A stretch of DNA of 64,000 nt from CAZISM01 sp964541895 (GCA_964541895.1 CAZISM010000008.1:1-64000); one strand, 5' to 3'. Shown: positions 34,551 through 44,283, counted from the first letter of the stretch. A program made the numbers and translations. Notes: a model not told the origin generated them from the sequence alone.

Positions 34551-34958
34551 ATGGATAAAACATTTACCCTTGAAATCATTACTCCGCAGCGGACGGTCTT
34601 TAAAGGCCAAGTGAAACACGTCAAAGCCCCGGGTGCGGGTGGCAGCTTTGGCGTGCTCTATAACCATACGCCATTTTTGGTGGCGTTGAAAATCGGCGTT
34701 ATTGAAATCGAAACCGAATCGGGCAAATTGTGGTTTGCGGCCTGCTGCGGTTTTGCCGAGGTGATGGCCAATAAAATGACCATCCTGGTGGAAAACGCCG
34801 AAGCGGCCGGGGAAATCGACATTGAACGCGCGCAACGGGCTCGCAACCGGGCCTGGAAACGGTTGCATGAGGATTTGAGCAAGGACATCGACGTGCCCCG
34901 CGCGCAGGCCGCCCTGGCCCGGGCGCTCAACCGCCTGGCGGTGGCCAGCCACTCCTGA
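34551..34958 (+). CDS. atpC: F-type ATP synthase subunit epsilon
   Basis: 135 aa. The N-terminal beta sandwich (FTLEIITPQRTVFKGQVKHV, GSFGVLYNHTPFLVALKIG) is clear, and the C-terminal helical part (IDIERAQRARNRAWKRL) is the regulatory arm that can inhibit ATP hydrolysis. Last gene of the ATP synthase run. Confidence 0.93.
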   Translation: MDKTFTLEIITPQRTVFKGQVKHVKAPGAGGSFGVLYNHTPFLVALKIGVIEIETESGKLWFAACCGFAEVMANKMTILVENAEAAGEIDIERAQRARNRAWKRLHEDLSKDIDVPRAQAALARALNRLAVASHS

Positions 34959-35000
34959 CCCTCCGCCTGCCCCAGCCCCGCCAAAGAATAAATTATTCAC

Positions 35001-35029
35001 TTGACTCAAATTAAAATAATCTTTAATAT
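35001..35029 (+). promoter_or_regulatory. Sigma-70-like promoter before the TPR/ExbBD cluster
   Basis: TTGACT at 35001-35006 and TAATAT at 35024-35029 with an ideal 17-nt spacer in an AT-rich island between GC-rich genes. Predicted start about 35036, 66 bp before the 964-aa TPR protein. Confidence 0.65.
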
Positions 35030-35045
35030 TATTCCAAATGTGAAC

Positions 35046-35071
35046 ACGGCGCCGAGTTTTCGCGCCGTTTT
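35046..35071 (+). terminator. Terminator-like hairpin between atpC and the TPR gene
   Basis: A 7-bp all-strong stem (ACGGCGC 35046-35052, GCGCCGT 35062-35068) followed by TTTT and a second T-run. It can end the ATP synthase operon, but it lies downstream of the putative promoter at 35001 and would also sit in that transcript's leader. Confidence 0.5.
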
Positions 35072-35101
35072 CGATTTTGGTGCGCGGAAAGAGGGCAGTA
35101 C

Positions 35102-37996
35102 ATGAATCATGGCCATGGTCAACCTGTGCTCAGCATCTGCATAAAGCGTCTCTGCTTACTGTTTCTGGCAATGGCAACGGTTTTTGTGTGGGGCGGAGCG
35201 CCTCTTCCGGTTCTGGGGCAGGGGCGCGACAGCCGTACCCCCACGGTTCCGTTTCAGGACCGCTTGCGCCACTACCTGGATGAAAACACCCAGGAGGTGG
35301 TGGAAGAGCTGGTCGCCAGAGAGCAGCAACTGCTGCAGCTGGTACAAAACATCCACCTGGAAGTCGCCAGCCGCGGCAAAGAGGGCGTGCACAAGGATCA
35401 GGCGGGATTTCGGCGACTGTACAGCCATCAGGACACCCTGATCCGTTCCTACCAGTATGAGCTGGAGCGGATGGTCCAGGTCTATGACGACCTGCAAAAG
35501 CTGAAGCGGGTGGCCGCCTATCGCGGCAACCCCGGCCTGCTGTCGCAGGTGGAAGAGTCCACCTATGACGTGTTGCGCACTATGGACAACCGCTCCTTGT
35601 ACAAAAAGGGCATCTACACCTCTGCACGCGTCGGCGCCCTCATGGATGATTATACCAGCGAGCTTGATTCGCTGCTCACGATTTACGACGCTCTGGAACG
35701 GGCCCGGCTGCTGGCCGGCGCCCAGCAGAATCAGCAAGCGCTCGCAGATATTGACCGCCAGCAGGCGCAACTGTACCGCGTCCTGAGTTCGTGGAACAAG
35801 CTGGGACCGGTGCCGGATACGACCTTTATGGATCTGCGCAGCGAGGCAGGCCACCTGAGCCGTGTCATGCAGCAGATCGATTCCCTGCAGGCCGGTGGCC
35901 GTGTCAGTGAGGCCGCCCGCCTGGAAGCGATTAAAGCCGCACTGCTGCAACGGGTCGACCGTTCGCTGATCGATCTGCTGAGCCAATCCGGCTATTCCCT
36001 TTCCGCTTACCCCACCGTGTCCGATTTCATCGATGTCTGGAAAAAAGAACGGCTGGTGGACATCAAGACCCGCCTGACAGAATACCTGGTCATGAATCGC
36101 ACCCTGATCGACTCGGCGACCCCGGAACAGCGCGACCGCATGCTCAATCGCGAACTCACGGCGCTGTCGGTGAATTTCGCCGAAGGCAAGTACCGGCTCA
36201 CGGAGAATCAGATCAACGCCGTCCAGGAGCAGTATGGCCGCTATTATGCCTATATGACGCCGTTGACCTATTACCTCGCCGAATGCCGATACCACCGTCA
36301 GGCCCAGGAGGCCGCCCGGCCGCTCTATCTCTCCCTGGCGGCCGATACCAGCGCCGACCGCTTCCGGCCGGCCGCCCTGATCCGCCTGCTGCAGTACGAG
36401 CACACCTTTGATCTGCAGCGCGATTTTCTTGTCCATTATGACGCTCTCGGCAAGGATCGCCATGCCGATGCCGAGCAAAAACAGTATGCTCACTATCTGG
36501 CGGCTAACCGGTTTTTCGACAAAGAGATGTGGAACGAGTGCCAGAGCGCCGTACACGCCGTACCGGCCGGGTCGCCCTATCGCATGCCGGCGCAGCTGCT
36601 CTCGGCCATCGCCTGGCTCAATCAGAACGATTTCGCTCAGGCGGTGCCGGTCCTGGAGTCTTTGATCGATGAGACCATTTACCCCTGGACCGATCTTCAG
36701 ACCTCCTATATCCGCAACACTGCTCTGTTGAAGCTGGGCATGGTGTACTATCAACGCGGAGAATTTCCCAGAGCCAATGATTTTTTCAACCGGGTATCGA
36801 AAGGATTTGCCGACCACGATCAGGCGCTGATCGGCCAGGCCTGGGCCAGCCTCCGGCTCGGCGATTACAGCGCCTCTCTGTCGCGCACGCATCAGCTGCT
36901 CAACTCCTTTCTGGCATCCAATTTTACCTACGAAGCGCTGACGCTGGCCGGCCATTGCCGGCGGCTGATGAACCAGCCCCATGACGCTCTTAACGCCTAT
37001 CGCTACGTCGTGCGCAGCCAGAACGAACGGGCGAAAAAGCAAGAGTACAATCAGGAGCGCGACCGTCTGAAGACGCAGAGCCGCGAACTCGATCGCCTGG
37101 AAAAAGAGTCCCTGGAACGGAGGCAGGTCGATCTCTATGCCGATGTGGAACGGATCAAAAATCAGATCAACGCCTATGTGGTCACCATCAACGAACGTAC
37201 GGATACCGGCACACAGCTGCTGCAGGATTATTATGAAGAGCGCGTCGACCTCTTTGCCAAGCTGGATGAACTGCAGACCGTAATCGAAGTGGCCGAACGG
37301 GAAGAGCGGCCCGACATCGCCGACAAGGCGCGCAAACAGCTGGCCCGCTTGATCCGCGTGCTGCAGACCTATCGGTCTGATCAGAACGTGGTCAACACCG
37401 CTTTTCTCGTGGATTTCCCGCTGGCGGCCCGCGAAGCCAGCCAGGAATACAAGAGGAACAACCTCGCGTCAGTCTATCGCGATCTGGAAATGGAAAAGCG
37501 CCGGCTTGAGCGCAACGTGGAATTGGTGGCCGGTTTTGAACAGGCGGGTGAAAAATCCGTCGCCATGGCCTCCAGGAGCGATCTTGAAATCCTGCGCAGC
37601 GATCTGGATCACCTGCGCGACCGCATGAGCGTGCTGCGCAAACGGGTGGTGGAGGAGCAGCCCGGGCCCGCTTCCTCGGACGCTGAAACGTGGAGCGATC
37701 TCTCCGGATTTGGCATGACTGATATCATCTATTACGAACGGATGAAACGGCTGGCGACGATCGACAATTATGCGGTCCGGCTCAAGGGCATAGAAACCGT
37801 GCTTTCGGATCGGCGCCATGACATCGAGGTCAAGCTGCAGATGTTTGAAGATGAAATCCGGGTGCTGCAGGACAACCTGCTGTCGCGCAAGATTCAACTG
37901 GATCAGATGGAACGGCGGACCTATTTTGAAAAGTTCTATTTCGACGAGAAAGAACAAGAGGAATCCTGGGAACCACCGTCCACCACCAGGCCATAG
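35102..37996 (+). CDS. Large exported TPR/coiled-coil protein
   Basis: 964 aa. A signal or anchor segment covers about residues 13-40 (LCLLFLAMATVFVWGG). The ATG has GAGG 7 nt upstream. Residues 55-330 are mainly long helices; TPR-like helical pairs run about 400-640 (for example LKLGMVYYQRGEFPRANDFF and AQLLSAIAWLNQNDFAQAVP); charged coiled coil dominates about 640-950 (RELDRLEKESLERRQVD, NVELVAGFEQAGEKSV). No enzyme motif. It is the first gene behind the promoter at 35001 and is 10 bp upstream of a second, larger TPR protein; both precede the ExbB/ExbD/AgmX set. A periplasmic scaffold role for a TolQR-type motor is inferred from that context. Confidence 0.82.
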   Translation: MNHGHGQPVLSICIKRLCLLFLAMATVFVWGGAPLPVLGQGRDSRTPTVPFQDRLRHYLDENTQEVVEELVAREQQLLQLVQNIHLEVASRGKEGVHKDQAGFRRLYSHQDTLIRSYQYELERMVQVYDDLQKLKRVAAYRGNPGLLSQVEESTYDVLRTMDNRSLYKKGIYTSARVGALMDDYTSELDSLLTIYDALERARLLAGAQQNQQALADIDRQQAQLYRVLSSWNKLGPVPDTTFMDLRSEAGHLSRVMQQIDSLQAGGRVSEAARLEAIKAALLQRVDRSLIDLLSQSGYSLSAYPTVSDFIDVWKKERLVDIKTRLTEYLVMNRTLIDSATPEQRDRMLNRELTALSVNFAEGKYRLTENQINAVQEQYGRYYAYMTPLTYYLAECRYHRQAQEAARPLYLSLAADTSADRFRPAALIRLLQYEHTFDLQRDFLVHYDALGKDRHADAEQKQYAHYLAANRFFDKEMWNECQSAVHAVPAGSPYRMPAQLLSAIAWLNQNDFAQAVPVLESLIDETIYPWTDLQTSYIRNTALLKLGMVYYQRGEFPRANDFFNRVSKGFADHDQALIGQAWASLRLGDYSASLSRTHQLLNSFLASNFTYEALTLAGHCRRLMNQPHDALNAYRYVVRSQNERAKKQEYNQERDRLKTQSRELDRLEKESLERRQVDLYADVERIKNQINAYVVTINERTDTGTQLLQDYYEERVDLFAKLDELQTVIEVAEREERPDIADKARKQLARLIRVLQTYRSDQNVVNTAFLVDFPLAAREASQEYKRNNLASVYRDLEMEKRRLERNVELVAGFEQAGEKSVAMASRSDLEILRSDLDHLRDRMSVLRKRVVEEQPGPASSDAETWSDLSGFGMTDIIYYERMKRLATIDNYAVRLKGIETVLSDRRHDIEVKLQMFEDEIRVLQDNLLSRKIQLDQMERRTYFEKFYFDEKEQEESWEPPSTTRP

Positions 37997-38006
37997 GTAA
38001 CGGCGT

Positions 38007-41000
38007 ATGCTACGGGCTCGCACTAAACGGTATGAAAATCGCATGAAACTCTGCACCCTTTCCAGATCAGCAATCCTGTATGGCGTGTTGCTGACAGCGG
38101 CCGTGATCGAGCCGCTGCCGTTACAGGCGCAGGCCCCTTCATTGCCGGATTCGGCTCTGGCCTTTTTGGTACAGCGTGATTCGGTGCTCAATACGTTTTC
38201 CCTGGAAGAGCTGGAACGATTTCGCAACTATTACACACGCGAAATCACCCGGCTGCAGAACGAACGGCTGGAGTTGCGTAAACGCGGTATCCGCGACGGC
38301 GAGCTGTTTCTGGCGCGAAAGCCGCAATCCAAAAACGGCGATAAAATCGTCATGCGGCTGGCCGAACTCTATTACGAGCAGGCGCAGGACGATTTTCAGA
38401 TCGAAATGCAAGAGTACGATCGCCTGTACGCGCTGTTTGAACGCGGGCAGCTGGCGCAGCCGCCCAAGGAACCGAGGAAGAACATCAACAAGGCGCTGGA
38501 GCTCTATGTCACCGTCGTGGAAAAATATGCCAACGGCGATCTGGTGGACGACGCCTTTTTCAACATCGGATTTCTCCTCGAAGAGGCCGGCCATGCCGAC
38601 AGCGCCCGAACCTATTATGAAAAAGTGATCGCCGATTATCCCAAGAGCCCGCTGCGGCCGGACGCCCTGATGCGCATCGGCGAGTACTATTTCAATCCGC
38701 CCATGAACCTCGTGGAAAAGGCCATCGAGTATTTCGAACGCATCCTGCCCTTTATCGAAAGCCCGCGCTACAATGAGGCGCTCTACCGTCTGGGATGGTG
38801 CTATTATCGGATCAATAATTATCCCAAAGCCATTTCCTTTTTTACGCTGCTGGCCGATGACGTGCAGAAAACCCGGCCCTACGATCCGATGCAAAAGTAC
38901 ACCAACCCCTCCCTCATGGATGAATCGGTGGAGTACATCGGGCTCAGCTTTCTCGACTATGGCGGGCCGGACCGGGCGGCGGAATACCTGACCCGCATCG
39001 GCGGCCGCGCCTATGGCGTCAATGTACTGCGCCGGATCGGCGACGCCTATTTCAACGAAAAGGAAGATTATCCCAACGCCCTCAAGGCGTATGCGCTGTT
39101 GCTGCAGCTGTATCCCGAAGCGCCGGTGGCGCCGTCGGTGCAGAATCGCATCGTGCAATGCCACCGCCGCCTCGAGGACCAGACGAGTGCGTTTCTGGCG
39201 AGGGAAAAGTTATACAACAGCTACCGGGACGGCACCTCATGGTGGGATAAAAACAGCGACAAGGAAGCCCGCAAGCGGGCGCTGGTCTATGTGGAAAGCG
39301 CATTGCGCGACAACATCACCGTGCTGCTCAATCGCGGCCAGGAAACCAATCAGCTCGAGTTCTTCAACCAGGCGGTGCTGCAGAGCCGGCGCTACCTGGC
39401 GACGTTCCCGACCGATTCCAGCGCCGCCCTGATTCACTGGAACATGGCGCTGACGCTGGACACCAAACTGAAACAGACCGCACAAGCTTTTGACGAGTAT
39501 ATCGAAATCAGCAATCTCTATTGGGAGTCGCGCTATCAGCGCTTTGCCGCCGCCAACGCCGTGGCCATGGCCCGCGATGCGGCGGTCTCGGCCATTGCCG
39601 CGGCCGAGCAGGCCGCCAGGCGGTCGATCTCCCTGGCGGATCTGCAGAAGGAAACCAAAAATCCCCAGGGCGTCAAGTTTCGGGAAAAGATGAAGCTGGA
39701 GCCGAACGAACTGACCCTGGAAGAGACCCGCCTGGCGCAGGCGTATGACAACTATATAAAGCTCTTTCCCCACGACAAAGAAACGCCGATTTTTCTCGCC
39801 AATGCCGGCGCCCTCTATTACCGACGCTATCAGTTCAAAGAGGCGTTGCGGTATTTCAATACTCTGCTGCGCCATTTCCCGGGCAGCGAGGAATTCGCCC
39901 AGGCGCGTTATGCCATCATGGAGAGCTACTTCGGCAAGGCTGATTTCCGCAGTTCGGAAATTATCGCCCGCCGCATTCTCATCAGCGATGCGCCGGAAGA
40001 GGTGAAATCAAGAGCGCAGCGCCGGCTGGCAGAGTCCATCTATCTGTCTGCGGAAATGCTGGCGGAAGAGAACAAGCACCTCGATGCCGGCAACGAATAT
40101 CGACGCGTAGTCCGCGAAGCACCCAACAGCGCCTTCGCCGACCTGGCTCTGTTCAACGCCGCGCTGGAATATGACAAGGCCGGTGAATTCAATCGCGCCA
40201 TCGAAACCTACACCTCGTTGCTGGCCACACAGCCGCAATCGGCCTATGGGCTTGATGCCCAGAACAACCTGGCGTTTGATTATGCCGAGCTGCGCGATTA
40301 TCGCAATGCCGCGCTCACCTATGAGCGGTTGGCCAATAATCAGCCCGATACCCTGAAAGCCCGGGACGCGCTTTTTAACGCCAGTCTCTATTTCAGCCGG
40401 GCCGAGGACTGGGAAAGCGCCATCAAAACAAACCGCACCTTTTTAAAACGATATCCCCGCGACGAACACGCCGATGAAGCGGCGTTTGACATCGCCGTTT
40501 TTTATCGCCGCCTCAATCACTTTGACAAATCGGAAGAGGCCTTTCTGGATTTTGTCAAAGACTTTCCTGACTCGCCGCGGATCGTGGAAGCCTATTACCT
40601 TCGCGGCCGCCGCCTCTACGAGACCGGCGACCGTAAAGCGGCCAGGCTGGAATTTCAACATGCGGTGGCTGCCAGTCAACAACTGGAGAAAAGGAATCTC
40701 GATCGCAACGATTTTTACGCCGCCGAATCCGAGTTTGATCTGGCCGGCCTTCTCTTTGACGAATCGGATCGGTTGCAGTTCAAGCTGCCCTTGGCGGATC
40801 TCAATCGCAACAAACAGCGTAAAAAAGAACTGTTGCTGGAGATCATTCACCACCTCAGCGCCTGCGCCGCCTATGGCACGCCGCGGGTGTACGAAGCGAC
40901 CTACCAGGTGGGATTGGCGTACCAGAAATTCGCCGATACGTGGGCCGGTCAGGATCTGCCGGACATGGAGGCAAATCGCCGGATCGTAGCGCAGAAAGAG

Positions 41001-42527
41001 ATCAACGATGCGGCGGTGGTGCTCTCCGAGCACGCCGCCGGCGTCTACCGCCAGGCCATCAAGGGCCTGCAGCGGCTGCGCGACAGCTACTACCAGAATT
41101 TGACCATGAGCATCGTGGACTCGCTTCAGCGTCGTACGACGGTGCAGCAGGATACCATCCTGCGCATCGCCGACCGCTGGGTGGAGCGATCCAGAGAACG
41201 GCTGACCGAAGTGTATTACAGTATGGGCGATCTCCGTTTTGAATCCGCGCGCATGGTGCAGGAGGCGCCGGTGCCACGGGGACTGAACGATCTGCAGCAA
41301 CTGGTGTATCGTAAACAACTGCTGCAGATCGGTACGGTGCCGCTGCTGAAGCAGGCGTTTGAAGAGCACAGCCGAAACGTGACCGTCGCGGATTCGATGA
41401 ACTATGCTTCGACCTGGGTGGAGCTGTCCAGACAAAAGCTCGTCACCATCCACACCGCTGTGCCGGCCAGCTATACCAAACTGGCCCTGGACGGCCTGAC
41501 GACGATCGCGGATAAATTTATCGGCTATTCCAATCTCATTTACAGCGGTCGCTCCCTCGACGACCTGCTCGACGATCTGGCCGGCCACGGCCGGGATTTG
41601 GCCAACATGGTCGACTTTTGTCATGCCATCATGGACAGCGCCATCGTCGGTTACCATCATTCGATCGCTTCGGCCGGTCAGTGGCGGGCATCGCCGGAAT
41701 CCATTGCAGCGGTGCAGGATTCCCTCATGGAGCGCATACTGGATTTTTCGGCGCTCTGCGATTCGCTGGCTATGAACGCCAAAGGCAGAGCCAATATGGC
41801 GCGGCAGCGCTTCCTGGCCACTCAGGATCCGGTGCTGGAGGAAGGGCTCTTTACCTTTGAGAGCAACTATTTCAGCTTGCGAAAGGCGAACAAAGAGGTG
41901 CTGGAGCGAGGTTATAACCTCGGCCGGGAGCTGGCGACCAATAGTCGCCACGACCAGCTGGTGCTGCTGCGGCTGGTGGCCCTGGATCCCGATACCTATG
42001 CCGCTCAGGCCGGCTTGACCATCAGCGAAATGACGGTGGCGACCGATACAACCTGGCGGGCGGCTTCCACCTATTTTGAAGGTTGGACCGGAATCGGTTT
42101 CGATGCCTCCAGCTGGGCCACAGCCGGCAAGGCCGACAGCAGTATCGCCGGCGCGGTCTGGCTCTACGAACCGTCGGCTGACACCACGGCTATCGCTGTC
42201 GTTCCGGTGACGCGGCTCTATATGCGGCTCTATTTTAGCGTCCCCGGTTTGCCGGTCTCCTGCCGGCTGAACTACCAGGCGCCCCATCATGTCAGTTTTT
42301 ACCTTAACGGGGAATCGATCAAGCGAGTCAAAGCCGGCGAGCCGCAGGAGCCTGTTGATATGACCGATGTCATCAGCAGCGGCGGCAATCTGTGGGCCAT
42401 GGAGGTGGTGCAGGCCGAAGGCTCAGCGCCGGGAATAGCCACTCAGATCGTGGTGCGCTATGTGCCGGGATGGGAGGAAAAAGTAAAGAGTCTAAATGTT
42501 CAGGCTGCCAGCGGCCGGAATCCGTAG
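38007..42527 (+). CDS. Giant exported TPR protein with C-terminal sugar-binding-like sandwich
   Basis: 1506 aa. Signal peptide follows a basic start; an ATG at 38043 (MKLCTLSRSAILYGVLLTA) is an alternative start. Many TPR units are visible, such as ALELYVTVVEKYANGDLVDD, AFFNIGFLLEEAGHADSART, YEKVIADYPKSPLRPDALMR, EALRYFNTLLRHFPGSEEFA and RAIETYTSLLATQPQSAYGL. They resemble YbgF/BamD-like and gliding-motility TPR scaffolds. After about residue 1000 the repeats degrade to helical pairs. The last 150 residues form a galactose-binding-like beta sandwich (WTGIGFDASSWATAG, RLYFSVPGLPV, VSFYLNGESI). No catalytic motif. It is one of the longest genes in the window and complete. Confidence 0.85.
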   Translation: MLRARTKRYENRMKLCTLSRSAILYGVLLTAAVIEPLPLQAQAPSLPDSALAFLVQRDSVLNTFSLEELERFRNYYTREITRLQNERLELRKRGIRDGELFLARKPQSKNGDKIVMRLAELYYEQAQDDFQIEMQEYDRLYALFERGQLAQPPKEPRKNINKALELYVTVVEKYANGDLVDDAFFNIGFLLEEAGHADSARTYYEKVIADYPKSPLRPDALMRIGEYYFNPPMNLVEKAIEYFERILPFIESPRYNEALYRLGWCYYRINNYPKAISFFTLLADDVQKTRPYDPMQKYTNPSLMDESVEYIGLSFLDYGGPDRAAEYLTRIGGRAYGVNVLRRIGDAYFNEKEDYPNALKAYALLLQLYPEAPVAPSVQNRIVQCHRRLEDQTSAFLAREKLYNSYRDGTSWWDKNSDKEARKRALVYVESALRDNITVLLNRGQETNQLEFFNQAVLQSRRYLATFPTDSSAALIHWNMALTLDTKLKQTAQAFDEYIEISNLYWESRYQRFAAANAVAMARDAAVSAIAAAEQAARRSISLADLQKETKNPQGVKFREKMKLEPNELTLEETRLAQAYDNYIKLFPHDKETPIFLANAGALYYRRYQFKEALRYFNTLLRHFPGSEEFAQARYAIMESYFGKADFRSSEIIARRILISDAPEEVKSRAQRRLAESIYLSAEMLAEENKHLDAGNEYRRVVREAPNSAFADLALFNAALEYDKAGEFNRAIETYTSLLATQPQSAYGLDAQNNLAFDYAELRDYRNAALTYERLANNQPDTLKARDALFNASLYFSRAEDWESAIKTNRTFLKRYPRDEHADEAAFDIAVFYRRLNHFDKSEEAFLDFVKDFPDSPRIVEAYYLRGRRLYETGDRKAARLEFQHAVAASQQLEKRNLDRNDFYAAESEFDLAGLLFDESDRLQFKLPLADLNRNKQRKKELLLEIIHHLSACAAYGTPRVYEATYQVGLAYQKFADTWAGQDLPDMEANRRIVAQKEINDAAVVLSEHAAGVYRQAIKGLQRLRDSYYQNLTMSIVDSLQRRTTVQQDTILRIADRWVERSRERLTEVYYSMGDLRFESARMVQEAPVPRGLNDLQQLVYRKQLLQIGTVPLLKQAFEEHSRNVTVADSMNYASTWVELSRQKLVTIHTAVPASYTKLALDGLTTIADKFIGYSNLIYSGRSLDDLLDDLAGHGRDLANMVDFCHAIMDSAIVGYHHSIASAGQWRASPESIAAVQDSLMERILDFSALCDSLAMNAKGRANMARQRFLATQDPVLEEGLFTFESNYFSLRKANKEVLERGYNLGRELATNSRHDQLVLLRLVALDPDTYAAQAGLTISEMTVATDTTWRAASTYFEGWTGIGFDASSWATAGKADSSIAGAVWLYEPSADTTAIAVVPVTRLYMRLYFSVPGLPVSCRLNYQAPHHVSFYLNGESIKRVKAGEPQEPVDMTDVISSGGNLWAMEVVQAEGSAPGIATQIVVRYVPGWEEKVKSLNVQAASGRNP

Positions 42528-42563
42528 GGCAAGGCAGGTCAGGCGTTCAGCCAGGAGGTCGTG

Positions 42564-42911
42564 GTGCAAAAAAGATGGATGGTTATCTGTGTGGTCGCCG
42601 TTTGCGGGGTTCTGGGCGCCCAGGAAAAGGCGCCGCCGGCGGATTCAACGCATACCGCGGCCGCAGACTCGAGTGCCATCAAAGAGGTCTCGCTTGAAGA
42701 TATCCACATTGATGCCGTGGTGGAAAAACCGGCGGTAACTCTGATTCCACGGCGGATTCCGCCGGAAATGGGCGATGCGCCGGAGATGAACCGTTCCTTT
42801 GATCGCGAGCTTAAACAGCGGCCGTCGTTCCTGAACGAGCTGGGCCGGGAAATGGAAAGCGGTCAGCGCCTGCAGACGGATAAAAAAAATCTTGCGAAAG
42901 AAAAGAAATAA
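42564..42911 (+). CDS. Small exported protein of the TPR/ExbBD cluster, unknown
   Basis: 115 aa from GTG 42564, which has AGGAGG 5 nt upstream (GTG 42561 is too close). A signal peptide (VQKRWMVICVVAVCGVLGA) is followed by a low-complexity Pro/Ala/Asp/Ser stretch, and then a charged region with IPRRIPPEMGDAPEMNRSFD. No family recognised. Its position between the giant TPR gene and exbB suggests a periplasmic partner of this machine. Confidence 0.65.
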   Translation: MQKRWMVICVVAVCGVLGAQEKAPPADSTHTAAADSSAIKEVSLEDIHIDAVVEKPAVTLIPRRIPPEMGDAPEMNRSFDRELKQRPSFLNELGREMESGQRLQTDKKNLAKEKK

Positions 42912-42920
42912 AGATATATT
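42892..42920 (+). promoter_or_regulatory. Possible internal promoter before exbB
   Basis: TTGCGA at 42892-42897 and TATATT at 42915-42920, 17-nt spacer, overlapping the end of the preceding gene and 60 bp before the ExbB start. It may let the motor subunits be expressed apart from the long TPR mRNA. Confidence 0.4.
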
Positions 42921-42980
42921 TATTTTTATTAACTGTTTTGTGCCACGAGGTCGTTGAAGGTATAGTCGTTGGGAGGTTCC

Positions 42981-43631
42981 ATGGCTGAACTGATTCGTAA
43001 CTTTAGTCCGGATGTGGCCGGATATTTCTATATGTGGGCGTTGCTGGTCCCCATGATTTTCGCCGTCGCCATTGCCGTCGAGCGCGGGATCTATATTTTG
43101 CACCGCAGCGACATCAACGCGGAAAAATTCATGGCGGAAATCCGCAAACTGGTCACCGCAGGCAAAATGGAAGATGCGGTGAACCTGTGTGATCGCGCCA
43201 AGGACCGCGCCCTCCCCAAAGTGGTGGCCAGTGGCCTGCGCGCGGTGTTGAACAAGCAGCAGGTGGATTTTCGCACCATCCAGAACTCGGTGGACGAGGG
43301 CATGCTGGAGATCATTCCCAAACTGCAGGCGCGGACCAATTATCTGGCCATGTTGGCGAACATCGCGACGCTGCTGGGACTGCTGGGCACGATCTATGGT
43401 CTGATCATCGCCTTCCGTTCCATATCGGCGCCTGGTATCGATGCCTCGGAAAAAGCCCGTTTGCTGGCCGCCGGCATTTCTACGGCCATGAACACCACCC
43501 TGGTGGGTTTGTTCATCGCCATCCCAACCATATTTATGTATACCTTTCTAACCAATCGCACCAACAAGATCATCGACGAGATCGATGAACATATGGTAAA
43601 GCTCATTAACCTGCTGACCGGGAATCGTTAA
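42981..43631 (+). CDS. MotA/TolQ/ExbB family proton-channel subunit
   Basis: 216 aa, three membrane helices: about 16-36, 118-138 and 155-180. The start at 42981 has GGGAGG 4 nt upstream. Helices two and three carry the conserved LLGLLGTIYGLIIAF and AAGISTAMNTTLVGLFIAIP with the family's channel Thr and Pro residues. The cytoplasmic loop between helices one and two is the usual size. Known members use proton flow to drive TolR/ExbD partners. The only such subunit here, followed by two ExbD homologues; this 1+2 composition matches the Agl motor (AglR with AglQ and AglS). Confidence 0.92.
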   Translation: MAELIRNFSPDVAGYFYMWALLVPMIFAVAIAVERGIYILHRSDINAEKFMAEIRKLVTAGKMEDAVNLCDRAKDRALPKVVASGLRAVLNKQQVDFRTIQNSVDEGMLEIIPKLQARTNYLAMLANIATLLGLLGTIYGLIIAFRSISAPGIDASEKARLLAAGISTAMNTTLVGLFIAIPTIFMYTFLTNRTNKIIDEIDEHMVKLINLLTGNR

Positions 43632-43633
43632 GC

Positions 43634-44170
43634 ATGGCGTATAAACCGTCCAAACGGCGTCACCTGGAAGTCGAACAGATTGAACTTAATCTGTTTCCGG
43701 TGATGAACATGATGGTGGTGCTGATCCCGCTGTTGCTTTCCACCACCCAGTTTGTCAAATATGGTATTATCGAGCTCAACCTGCCGCGGGCGGCAGGGGG
43801 GCCGGTCAGCCAGACCACTCTGGCCAAAGAGAGCCAACTCAGTCTGGATTTGACCGTATCGATCACCAAGAGCGGTTTTTATATTTCCAGCTCGCAGGCG
43901 GTTTTGCGCGACCCTGCGAGCGGCGGGCCGACCATCGCGAAATTGGCGGATGACCGCTACGACTTTCAGGCGTTGAACCAAAAATTGTACGAGCTCAAAC
44001 AGCGCATTGTCAAATCGTCGCTGGACACACGTCGGATCATCATTCAGGCGGAAATGAACATCGATTATCAGACTCTGGTGGACACGATGGATGCCGCGCG
44101 CAGCATCAAGATCGATAATGTCGGGTACGAGCTTTTTCCTGAAGTGGTGATCAGCGCCGGCATTGTCTAG
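43634..44170 (+). CDS. ExbD/TolR family protein with Asn at the channel Asp position
   Basis: 178 aa: a short cytoplasmic start rich in Lys/Arg, one membrane helix about 21-40 (LFPVMNMMVVLIPLLLST), and a periplasmic ExbD domain. In E. coli ExbD the helix starts TPFIDVMLVLL, where Asp25 is essential for proton transfer; here the aligned residue is Asn25 (codon AAC at 43706-43708). The rest of the helix and the downstream ELNLPRA strand are well conserved, so the gene is not decaying. It lies 2 bp after exbB and before a second ExbD that keeps the Asp. Confidence 0.88.
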   Translation: MAYKPSKRRHLEVEQIELNLFPVMNMMVVLIPLLLSTTQFVKYGIIELNLPRAAGGPVSQTTLAKESQLSLDLTVSITKSGFYISSSQAVLRDPASGGPTIAKLADDRYDFQALNQKLYELKQRIVKSSLDTRRIIIQAEMNIDYQTLVDTMDAARSIKIDNVGYELFPEVVISAGIV

Positions 44171-44283
44171 CCGGATCGCGCCGTCCATTCAGTGATCGTT
44201 GGACTTTTCTCCATGTTTCGCCGACGTCGGCACAGGTGGTGCGGGCGAAACCATGGATCAAGACTTTAATCGGGTAATAGCGT

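Noticed and set aside
35042..35071. Full-strength terminator for the ATP synthase operon
   Set aside because: Listed only as probable, because the stem has only 7 bp and its position relative to the promoter at 35001 is ambiguous.
40443..42290. A 615-codon minus-strand open frame opposite the giant TPR gene
   Set aside because: Low-complexity His/Arg/Gly-rich shadow without ribosome site or recognisable domain; the plus-strand TPR pattern is clear.
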